64,000 nucleotides of DNA, from NCBI GenBank assembly GCA_965206445.1, contig CBDBJR010000002.1, forward strand, positions 434,001 through 498,000, written 5' to 3'. The position numbers and the translations under genes were made by a program. The notes below the pieces were generated by a model. It saw only the letters and a program-made list of their open reading frames with translations. It was not told the DNA's origin and searched no databases. This document shows, piece by piece, positions 57,476-64,000 of the stretch (its first letter is position 1; each line of letters opens with the position of its first letter). The stretch is from CBDBJR01 sp965206445. GTDB taxonomy: Bacteria; Pseudomonadota; Gammaproteobacteria; Arenicellales; Poriferihabitantaceae.

Positions 57476-57796
57476 ATGAGCACACCTGACATATACTGGG
57501 TTGGGGTATCAGATAAAAATTACGGCTATTGGATCTACAGCATCGAGACCGAATTTAAGGAAGTGCCGGGAAATTATATCTTTGCCAAAAAAGTAGACGA
57601 AGAAAAATGGACTCCCATATACATTGGCGAAACCAGAAACCTTAATCAACGACTGGAAAATCACGAAAAAGCAGAACGTGCCATCTTGAATGGAGCGACG
57701 CACATTCACGCTCATACGAGCTCTGGGAGCAAAGCCATTTGTTTGGACGAAGAAACCGATTTGATTGATCGGTGGGACCCGGTTTGCAATGGTTAG
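57476..57796 (+). CDS. Second single-domain GIY-YIG-like protein
   Basis: 106 aa, preceded by AGGGGA. A degenerate first motif GNY (32-34), then IYIGET (48-53), RNLNQRLENHE (54-64) with the conserved Arg and His, and a Glu in LDEETDL; the tail DRWDPVCNG ends with the usual Asn. It is shorter than the first GIY-YIG protein and not a close copy of it. An N-terminal extension (DIYWVGVSDKNYGYWIYSIE) precedes the domain. It is probably the last gene of the cluster, as 143 bp without features follow. Confidence 0.75.
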   Translation: MSTPDIYWVGVSDKNYGYWIYSIETEFKEVPGNYIFAKKVDEEKWTPIYIGETRNLNQRLENHEKAERAILNGATHIHAHTSSGSKAICLDEETDLIDRWDPVCNG

Positions 57797-57939
57797 GAGG
57801 TCGGCATTAGCTGATTAACTGCTTTTCCGGTACCGCTTTTTTCCTGGGTTGGGCTTGAGCGATGCTGGACTGAGCTTCTTCGATGGGTGCATCAAGGTAA
57901 CAGGTTTCGCACACCGTGATCGCGTTGTATACTCCCCAA

Positions 57940-59013
57940 ATGAAGCCGACAACAATCTACAAAGGACGCGGTGCGGTCAGCAAGCCCGCCGGGCGATTCG
58001 AAAAAACCATTACCGTGCCGTTCGAAGACGGATGGGATACCCTCGCACGCGACGACCCGCCCCCGCCGCGCACCGAAATTCTCCGTGACACCGCGCGCCG
58101 CGTGATTAACAAAAACGAGTCGCCCGACATTCCGCATCGTTATTCGGTCAACCCCTATCGCGGCTGTGAGCACGGCTGCGTCTATTGCTTTGCGCGGCCG
58201 TCGCACGCCTACCTCGGGTTGTCGCCGGGGTTAGATTTTGAAACTAAAATTTTCGCCAAAGAAAACGCCGCGGCGGTGCTCGAGCAGGAGCTCGCGCACC
58301 GTCATTACAAGCCGCAGACGATTGCGCTCGGCATTAACACCGATTCGTATCAGCCGACCGAGCGGCGGCTTAAAATTGCGCGCGCGATGCTGGAGGTGCT
58401 GTGTAAATGCAATCATCCGGTGAGTCTGGTGACCAAGTCGTCGCTGATTGAGCGCGACCTGGATCTGCTCGCGCCGATGGCGGAAAAAGGTTTGGTTGAG
58501 GTGGCGATATCGGTGACCTCACTGGACAACGCGCTGACCCGAAAATTGGAGCCGCGCGCCTGCGCTCCGTTTCGCCGGCTGAAGATAATCGAGAATCTGG
58601 CGCGCGCCGGCGTGCCGACGACGGTGTTGGTTGCGCCGATCATTCCCGCCGTCACCGATGCGGAAATGGAGGCGATATTGCAGCACGCGGGCGACGCCGG
58701 CGCGGTGCACGCGGGCTATGTTATGTTGCGGTTGCCGCACGAATTAAAAGCGGTGTTTAGCGATTGGCTCGACGAGCACATGCCGTTGCGGGCGCAAAAA
58801 ACGCTGGCGCTGTTGCGGCAGTTGCACGGCGGGAAATTGTACGATTCGACGTTTCATGCGCGCCAGCGGGGGCGCGGCGTGTATGCCGATATGATTGCGG
58901 CGCGCTTTCGTCTGGCCTGTAAAAAAGCCGGGCTGAATAAATCGCCGCATAATCTGCGCACCGATCTGTTCCGCCCGCCGACAATAGAAACCGCACAGCG
59001 TACGTTGTTTTAA
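57940..59013 (+). CDS. PA0069-family radical SAM protein (SplB-related)
   Basis: 357 aa. The radical SAM cluster motif is C76-x3-C80-x2-C83 (GCEHGCVYCFARPSHAYLG), preceded by SVNPYRGC; this phrasing and FETKIF are typical of the PA0069 family, a relative of spore photoproduct lyase. The biochemical role of the family is not established as far as I know. It binds [4Fe-4S] and S-adenosylmethionine and should be cytoplasmic. Start 57940 (MKPTTIYKGRGA) is chosen because the family begins with a K-GRGA-type segment; ATG 57916 is an alternative. Confidence 0.9.
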   Translation: MKPTTIYKGRGAVSKPAGRFEKTITVPFEDGWDTLARDDPPPPRTEILRDTARRVINKNESPDIPHRYSVNPYRGCEHGCVYCFARPSHAYLGLSPGLDFETKIFAKENAAAVLEQELAHRHYKPQTIALGINTDSYQPTERRLKIARAMLEVLCKCNHPVSLVTKSSLIERDLDLLAPMAEKGLVEVAISVTSLDNALTRKLEPRACAPFRRLKIIENLARAGVPTTVLVAPIIPAVTDAEMEAILQHAGDAGAVHAGYVMLRLPHELKAVFSDWLDEHMPLRAQKTLALLRQLHGGKLYDSTFHARQRGRGVYADMIAARFRLACKKAGLNKSPHNLRTDLFRPPTIETAQRTLF

Positions 59014-59203
59014 CGCCGCCAACGGCGCGCCGGGGAGAGTTTCGCGGGGGTTCTTGCGGTGCAGGGCGAATCAAGCCGCACCGGCCGGCGGTGTCAATTG
59101 CGTATGCCTGCCCGCTGCGGTAGCATAGGCGGGACGAGATGGTCTGGTCGGTGATACCTTGCCGGGCGGCGCATCTATCCTTAATCGACGACGACGATGC
59201 GGC

Positions 59204-60154
59204 ATGATCACCGGGGAACGAATTGAAGAGGCGGCGTATCGCATTATGTTCAATGCCGCGATCGATATTCCGCCGGATTATCGTACCAGTGTGGCGCAGA
59301 TGGCCGAGCGGGAAAGCGGCGATTTGTCCGGTTTTGTGCTGCAAACCATGCTGGAAAACTGGCAGGCGGCCAGCGAAGACCGCCGCCCGATGTGCGCCGA
59401 TTCGGGCCTGCCGCGGTTTTACGTGAAAATCGGCGACCGCGCGCGCCTGGCGGACGGCTTTGTCGGGCTGGAAAAATCCCTGCGCAGCGCCACCGCCCAG
59501 GCGACCCATGATATTCCGCTCAGGCCCAACCGGGTGCACCCGCTGTGGCGCACCGATCTGAACAACAACGTCGGCATCAACGCGCCGGAAATCGATTGGA
59601 GCTTTGAGCCGGTGGCGGACTGGATCGACCTCACCACGGTGCACAAGGGCGGCCTGTTCGGCAGCGATTACCGCATGCTGTTCCCCGGCGACGGCATTGA
59701 CGGGGTCAAGCGTTTCTTTCTCGATACGCTGATTGCGTTTGGCAAACGCGGCCTGGCCTGCCAGCCGGCGATTGTCGGCATCGGGCTGGGCGGCTCCAAG
59801 GATGTGACGATGGTGCTCGGCAAACAGGCGGCCTGCCTGCGCATCGTCGGCGACCGCCACCCGGATGCGAAAATCGCCGCGCTGGAGCTGGAGCTGATGG
59901 CCATGGGCAACGCCATCGGCATGGGTGCGATGGGCTATGTCGGCACGTCGATGGTGGCCGATTGCCATATCGAAGTCGGCTATACGCACACCGGCGGTAT
60001 GCCGATGAGTGTGCATACGTTCTGCCTGTCGTCACGTCGGGCGACGGTGCGGCTGCACGCCGACGGCGATACCGAATACCGCACCAACCCGCACTGGTTT
60101 ACGCCGTACATGCGCCGCGAGGGGGTCGAATGGCCGCTACCGCAGGAAAATTGA
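59204..60154 (+). CDS. Class I (iron-sulfur) fumarate hydratase/tartrate dehydratase-type alpha subunit
   Basis: 316 aa. It resembles the larger subunit of two-subunit class I hydro-lyases (fumarase, TtdA). The three expected [4Fe-4S] cysteines are visible: C64 (MCADSG, in place of the usual CQDTG), C186 (ACQPAIVGIGLGG) and C274 (FCLSSRR). It catalyses reversible hydration of fumarate to malate or, in TtdAB, dehydration of tartrate. Fumarase is favoured because an Sdh/Frd operon lies nearby, but the substrate is not decided by sequence. Its end overlaps the beta subunit by 25 bp. The start at 59204 (MITGERIEEA) matches family N-termini. Confidence 0.88.
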   Translation: MITGERIEEAAYRIMFNAAIDIPPDYRTSVAQMAERESGDLSGFVLQTMLENWQAASEDRRPMCADSGLPRFYVKIGDRARLADGFVGLEKSLRSATAQATHDIPLRPNRVHPLWRTDLNNNVGINAPEIDWSFEPVADWIDLTTVHKGGLFGSDYRMLFPGDGIDGVKRFFLDTLIAFGKRGLACQPAIVGIGLGGSKDVTMVLGKQAACLRIVGDRHPDAKIAALELELMAMGNAIGMGAMGYVGTSMVADCHIEVGYTHTGGMPMSVHTFCLSSRRATVRLHADGDTEYRTNPHWFTPYMRREGVEWPLPQEN

Positions 60155-60810
60155 AGACCGTGCGGCTGCGTGTGCCGCTCCAGCCCGAGCAGATTGCCGC
60201 GCTGGAAATCGGCAGCGTGGTCTACCTCGACGGGGTGGTCTACACCGCCCGTGAAGGCGTCTATCAGCGCGTGCTCGAACACGGCGCCCGCCTGCCGCTG
60301 GATCTGCCCGCGGTCAGTGATGTGAATTTCCATTGCTCGCCGGCGGCGGCCATCAACGCCGACGGCTCCTTTCGCGTCGGCGGCGTTACCGCCACCGCCA
60401 GTTTCCGTTTTTCCAAGTGGATGGCGGCCTGGTTTGAGCGCACGGGGGCGAAAATCATTATCGGCAAGGGCGGCATGTCGGCGCAGGATTACCGGCAACT
60501 GTTCGTGCCGGTCGGGGCGATTTATTTGACCACCGTCGGCTACGGCACCGGCGCGCTGCTGGGCCGGGGCATCAAGCGGGTCAAGGACCTGTTCTGGGCC
60601 GACGAGCTCGGCAATGCGCAGGCGTTGTGGGTGTTCGAGGTGGAAAATTTCGGCCCGTTTATCGTCGACAGCGACCTGCTCGGCAATAGCCTGTTCGAGC
60701 AGCAAAGCCGCCTGATCAACCCAAAACTGGCGGCGTTGTATGCCGGCCTCAAACCGCCGGCGCTCGGGCGCTACGGTGAGACCGACGATCGCCGGGATGA
60801 GTTGATTTGA
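60130..60810 (+). CDS. Class I fumarate hydratase/tartrate dehydratase-type beta subunit
   Basis: 226 aa, swivelling-domain subunit partnering the alpha subunit. Family features are a VRLRVPL start, GSVVYLDGVVYTAREG (usual GxVxLxGxIYTARD), GAKIIIGKGGM and the C-terminal EVENFGPFIVDSD. Translation begins inside the end of the alpha gene (25-bp overlap), indicating coupled synthesis of a heteromer. Together they would give a cytosolic oxygen-sensitive iron-sulfur hydratase. Confidence 0.88.
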   Translation: MAATAGKLKTVRLRVPLQPEQIAALEIGSVVYLDGVVYTAREGVYQRVLEHGARLPLDLPAVSDVNFHCSPAAAINADGSFRVGGVTATASFRFSKWMAAWFERTGAKIIIGKGGMSAQDYRQLFVPVGAIYLTTVGYGTGALLGRGIKRVKDLFWADELGNAQALWVFEVENFGPFIVDSDLLGNSLFEQQSRLINPKLAALYAGLKPPALGRYGETDDRRDELI

Positions 60811-60891
60811 ACTGTCGGCATTACTCCGCCCGGCTGCGCGGCAGACCGGCCAGCCGCAACCGCGACGCCAATCAACCCCTGTGAGCATGAT

Positions 60892-62016
60892 ATGAAAATG
60901 ACGCTGCCGGAGCTGCCCAGACCGCTCAACCAGCACCCCGGGCAATCGTTCACACTGCCCTCGGCGTACTATCTCAGCGACGCGATTTTTCAGCTTGAGA
61001 AGCGGCAGATTTTCTATCGCAGCTGGCAGTACGTGGCGCATGAAACCATGTTGCCCAATGTCGGCGATTATATGACGTTGACCATCTGCGACGAAAATCT
61101 GTTTGTCATTCGCGCCGAAGACCGGCAGTTGCGGGCGTTTTACAACGTCTGCCGGCATCGGGCGCATATCCTGTTGTCCGGCGCGGGCAACGTCGATGGC
61201 GTCATTGTCTGCCCCTACCACGCCTGGAGCTATCAGCTGGATGGCCGCTTGCACGGCGCGCGCATGAGCCGCGCGCGCCCGGCGTTCGCGCGCGCCGATT
61301 TCGGCCTGCGGGCGGTCCGGCTGGAAACCCTGTGCGGGTGTGTTTTTATCAATCTGGATGACCACGCCGACAGTTTGCAGCACGTCGCGGGGGAGTTGGC
61401 GCAGGATCTGCGGGCGCGCATCCCGTACCTCGATCAGCTGCACCTGGCCGGCACCGATGCGCTCGGCGAAACCCGGATCAACGCCGGCTGGAAAGTGGTG
61501 GTGGACAATTTTGTCGAGTGCTACCACTGTCCCACCGCCCACCCGGCATTTGCGTCGCTGATCAACCTGCAAACCTATCGGATGGAGACTTTCGCCTACG
61601 GCTCGCGCCAACTGGGCGGCGATATCCGCGACGACAACACCGCCTACCCGATCGACCCCGCCGAGCCGCAGCGGGAAGCGGTATTCTGGTATTTATGGCC
61701 CAACACGACGTTCAATATCATGCCGGGCTCACGCGAGCTGGCGGTGTATGCGGTGCGGCCAAACGGCCTGGGAAGCTGCCATTTTGGCGGCCACACGTTT
61801 ACCGTCGACGGCCAGCTGAATCAGCCGCGCGCCGACTATGTCGCCGACGTACTGACGCCGGAAGACATTCGGCTGTGCGAGTCGGTGCAGCGCGGCCTGC
61901 AATCACAAAGCTATGATCAGGGGCCTTTTATCGTTGACCCGGCGCATCCGGGCATCTCGGAACACGCGCTGCACCACTTCCACCGCATGGTGCAGCGCGC
62001 CTTGCAGGCGGCGTAG
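60892..62016 (+). CDS. Rieske non-heme iron oxygenase alpha subunit, betaine/carnitine/choline-monooxygenase-like
   Basis: 374 aa. Rieske [2Fe-2S] motif C87-x-H89 ... C107-x2-H110. Non-heme iron region NFVECYHCPTAHPAF gives H212 and H217, with a later acidic ligand probably in the segment EDIRLCESVQRGLQSQSY. That segment and the overall length recall GbcA (glycine betaine), CntA (carnitine) and choline monooxygenase rather than ring-hydroxylating dioxygenases. It would oxidise an N-methylated or related osmolyte with NADH-derived electrons from a reductase, which is not encoded nearby. The exact substrate is unknown. A deleted copy of its 3' end lies at 63187. Confidence 0.85.
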   Translation: MKMTLPELPRPLNQHPGQSFTLPSAYYLSDAIFQLEKRQIFYRSWQYVAHETMLPNVGDYMTLTICDENLFVIRAEDRQLRAFYNVCRHRAHILLSGAGNVDGVIVCPYHAWSYQLDGRLHGARMSRARPAFARADFGLRAVRLETLCGCVFINLDDHADSLQHVAGELAQDLRARIPYLDQLHLAGTDALGETRINAGWKVVVDNFVECYHCPTAHPAFASLINLQTYRMETFAYGSRQLGGDIRDDNTAYPIDPAEPQREAVFWYLWPNTTFNIMPGSRELAVYAVRPNGLGSCHFGGHTFTVDGQLNQPRADYVADVLTPEDIRLCESVQRGLQSQSYDQGPFIVDPAHPGISEHALHHFHRMVQRALQAA

Positions 62017-62120
62017 CAGTCCGTTGTCTGCGCGCGTTGCGCCGGTTTTTCGCCTTGTCGGTTTCAGGCTGATCTGTTAGGCTGAATTCATCCAATCAAC
62101 AAGACAACAGGAGACACACA

Positions 62121-63068
62121 ATGGACTTATCTTTGAAACGTAAAAACCGCGCTGCCATTCTGCTTGGGGCCGGCGCGGTGTGTTTTGCATCCTGGCTGGC
62201 AGGATGGAGCACCACCGCCGGCGCGGGCCCGACCGCGTGGCAGCAGGTCAAAAACAACAACCACCTGATCGAGGCGCAAAAGAACAGCGTCGGCGACCCC
62301 GCGACGAGCGGCGAAGTCACCATCGACTTTTACGGCCATGCCGCGTTCAAAATGACCTCGCCGGCGGGGCTGACCCTGCTGTTTGACCCGTGGCGGAATG
62401 ATCCTTCCGGCGCCTGGGGGCTGTGGTTCCCGGAAGAATTTCCGGAAATTGAGGTGGATGCCATTCTCTCAACCCACGCCCACTTTGACCATGACGCGAC
62501 CGAGCGCCCCAACGGGCAGATGATTCTCGACCGCATGACCGGCACCTATCAGTTCAACGATGTCAGGATTACCGGACTGGCCGACAAGCATCAGTGCGAG
62601 GCGCCGGGGTGGTATAAGTGGACTAACGCGATGGAGGAGTTCGGCCAGCCGCAATGCCCGCCGGATAACTATCATCACCTCGACAACAACATCTATCTGC
62701 TGGAAACCGGCGGCATGCGCATCGTCGTCTGGGGGGACAACCGTCAAAACCCCAACCCGCATGTCTGGGCCGCGTTGACCGACATCGATGTGCTGGTGCT
62801 GCCGGTGGATGCAACGCAGCACATTCTGAGTTATGACCAGGCGGATGCCATCGTCGACCGCATCAAACCCCATGTCATTATTCCCGAACACTACCTGACC
62901 AAAGGCGTCTCCGTCACGCTGACCACGCTGGAGTCGGCGGAAGAATGGAGCCGAAAACAGGCCAATCACACCCTGCTTGATTCGGCGACGTTAACACTCA
63001 CCGCCGACAAGGTGCGCCAGATGGACCGCCACGTGCTGTACTTCGGCGACCATCACCTCAAAGAGTAA
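62121..63068 (+). CDS. Exported MBL-fold metallohydrolase (UlaG-like)
   Basis: 315 aa with a good Shine-Dalgarno (AGGAG, 62109-62113). A basic N-terminus and hydrophobic segment (AAILLGAGAVCFASWLAG) suggest export or membrane anchoring, cleavage perhaps near TTAGA. The zinc motif HAHFDHD lies at 119-125, with later ligands in ADKHQ, WGDN and PEHY. The layout (FYGHAAFKM, LLFDPW) is that of UlaG/YtnP-like hydrolases. The substrate is unknown. A periplasmic location is unusual for UlaG-type enzymes, which are normally cytosolic. Confidence 0.85.
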   Translation: MDLSLKRKNRAAILLGAGAVCFASWLAGWSTTAGAGPTAWQQVKNNNHLIEAQKNSVGDPATSGEVTIDFYGHAAFKMTSPAGLTLLFDPWRNDPSGAWGLWFPEEFPEIEVDAILSTHAHFDHDATERPNGQMILDRMTGTYQFNDVRITGLADKHQCEAPGWYKWTNAMEEFGQPQCPPDNYHHLDNNIYLLETGGMRIVVWGDNRQNPNPHVWAALTDIDVLVLPVDATQHILSYDQADAIVDRIKPHVIIPEHYLTKGVSVTLTTLESAEEWSRKQANHTLLDSATLTLTADKVRQMDRHVLYFGDHHLKE

Positions 63069-63186
63069 TCACCCGGGCATTACCGCCGGCAATGGCGTTG
63101 CGCCCCTGCTCTGTGCTGCTGCCGTTATCCGTTACAGGCAATGGCGCTTAGCCGAGCGGAGAGCAGGACGACCAAACACACCGCCG

Positions 63187-63269
63187 TGTCGCCGCTGTAC
63201 TGACGCCGGAAGATAGTCGGCTGTGCGAGTCGGTGCAACGCGCCTTGCAGGTGGCGGCGTAGCAGTCTG
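63187..63269 (+). pseudogene. Relic copy of the Rieske oxygenase gene 3' end with an internal deletion
   Basis: The sequence TGTCGCC...ACTGACGCCGGAAGA...CTGTGCGAGTCGGTGCA matches 61840-61893 and then jumps to match 61996-62024 (CGCCTTGCAGG...GTAGCAGTC). The jump coincides with GGTGCAGCGCG, present at both deletion ends in the intact gene. No start or full frame remains. The rest of 63069-63360 shows nothing recognisable. Confidence 0.8.
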
Positions 63270-63360
63270 ACCCTTGCCGGCGAGTCGGCGGCTATGCGAC
63301 TGACCACGATACACCGCTCACCCGGCGCAGGATGAACGACAATAATACCGACCGCAGCCG

Positions 63361-64000
63361 ATGGAACACGACGCCCTGATCGCCATTGCGCTGGTATTTA
63401 TGGGGTTTTGTTTGCTCTCGGGCCGACTGAGCACCGCCATCGTCACCCCGCCGATGCTGTTTGTGATCGCCGGCTTTGCCCTCAGCGCGCCGGTGTCGGG
63501 GCTGGTGAATTTTCGCCTGCAGGAGCATCTGCTGAAACTGCTGCTGGAGGCCACGCTGGTACTGGTGCTGTTCAGCGACGCCGCCCGCATCGACCTGCAA
63601 AAACTGCGCCTCGACTACGTGATTCCCAAACGCCTGCTGCTGGTCGGCATGGGCCTGAGCATGCTGCTGGGCGGGGTGGCGGCGCATTTTCTGCCGCTCG
63701 GTTTGAGCCTGTGGGAGGCGGCGCTGGTGGCGGCCATCCTGACGCCCACGGATGCGGCGCTGGGGCAGGCCGTGGTGTCGAGCAAGCAGGTGCCCGAACG
63801 CATCCGGCTGGGGCTGAACGTGGAGAGCGGCCTGAATGACGGCATCGTGCTGCCGGTTGTGCTGGTGCTGGCCAGCATCGCCAGCGCCATGGCCGGCAGC
63901 AACCGCTACGAATGGTTCCAGTTTGCCGCCTTGCAGCTGTTCTTTGGCCCGCTCTGCGGCATCCTGGTGGGTTTCGCCGGCGGCTGGCTGATTGATCAAG
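63361..64000 (+). CDS. CPA1-type Na+/H+ antiporter (NhaP family), N-terminal part (3' end outside window)
   Basis: 213 codons to the window edge, frame open. It starts MEHDALIAIALVFMGF and shows successive membrane helices; the cation-site motifs TPTDAALGQAVV and ESGLNDGIVLP (the ND motif of electroneutral CPA1 antiporters) are clear. It would exchange Na+ or K+ for H+ at the inner membrane, consistent with a saline habitat. No Shine-Dalgarno is obvious before ATG 63361. C-terminal regulatory domains cannot be seen. Confidence 0.92.
   Translation, partial: MEHDALIAIALVFMGFCLLSGRLSTAIVTPPMLFVIAGFALSAPVSGLVNFRLQEHLLKLLLEATLVLVLFSDAARIDLQKLRLDYVIPKRLLLVGMGLSMLLGGVAAHFLPLGLSLWEAALVAAILTPTDAALGQAVVSSKQVPERIRLGLNVESGLNDGIVLPVVLVLASIASAMAGSNRYEWFQFAALQLFFGPLCGILVGFAGGWLIDQ

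Noticed and set aside
57476..57796. Second GIY-YIG protein as a duplicate of the first
   Set aside because: Apart from the shared catalytic motifs the two proteins differ throughout in length, N-terminus and tail, so they are separate family members rather than a recent duplication.

Overview
The window looks like a chromosomal segment of a GC-rich Gammaproteobacterium, probably marine or saline. This rests on gene content only: a PA0069-type radical SAM protein, a two-subunit class I fumarase, an M24 protein with the residue signature of the DMSP lyase DddP, a Rieske oxygenase of the betaine/carnitine type, and a CPA1 Na+/H+ antiporter. I have no 16S or other phylogenetic marker, so the taxonomy is an inference. 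No tRNA, rRNA, CRISPR array, transposase or phage gene was seen.

Layout. 1-1.9 kb: end of an oligopeptide-type ABC ATPase and a serine hydrolase in one transcription unit. 2.45-3.63 kb: phosphoglycerate kinase. 3.65-4.72 kb: a small non-coding element with 29-bp terminal inverted repeats, an outer-membrane-protein relic with an internal duplication, and a small coiled-coil gene between inverted 23-bp motifs. 4.73-5.96 kb (minus strand): the DddP-like gene, with an 87-bp minisatellite upstream of it. 6.8-7.3 kb: tandem promoter-like repeats and a short signal-peptide ORF. 7.32-50.53 kb: one uninterrupted gene of about 14,400 codons, two thirds of the window. 50.57-51.16 kb: a heptanucleotide repeat tract. 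51.16-55.51 kb: a succinate dehydrogenase/fumarate reductase operon (B-C-D-A) disfigured by two separate tandem triplications across its gene junctions. 55.6-57.8 kb: an AT-richer cluster of five small genes (two single-domain GIY-YIG nucleases around an ImmA/IrrE peptidase, plus two unknown small proteins). 57.9-64 kb: radical SAM protein, fumarase alpha/beta, Rieske oxygenase, exported MBL-fold hydrolase, a relic of the Rieske gene end, and an Na+/H+ antiporter cut by the window edge.

The giant gene encodes a predicted type V autotransporter: signal peptide, very long passenger, C-terminal beta-barrel ending in Trp. I counted by eye 23 cysteine-capped leucine-rich-repeat (LRR) cassettes of the 24-residue typical type, about 48 cadherin-like beta-sandwich repeats, 20 Calx-beta-like repeats and 8 copies of a domain I do not recognise that always sits directly before an LRR cassette. 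Linkers are close to identical between neighbouring copies while the LRR cassettes differ. This suggests a modular surface binding protein that evolves by copying and diversifying cassettes, and it is the strongest candidate for a new system here.

A second theme is partial duplication at gene ends and gene junctions: sdhB/sdhC x3, sdhD/sdhA x3, the sdhA 3' end x2, the Rieske gene 3' end x2, an OMP fragment x2 and a promoter unit x2. Metabolically, Sdh/Frd and fumarase interconvert succinate, fumarate and malate, while the DddP-like and Rieske enzymes could feed methylated osmolytes into central metabolism; that link is inference.
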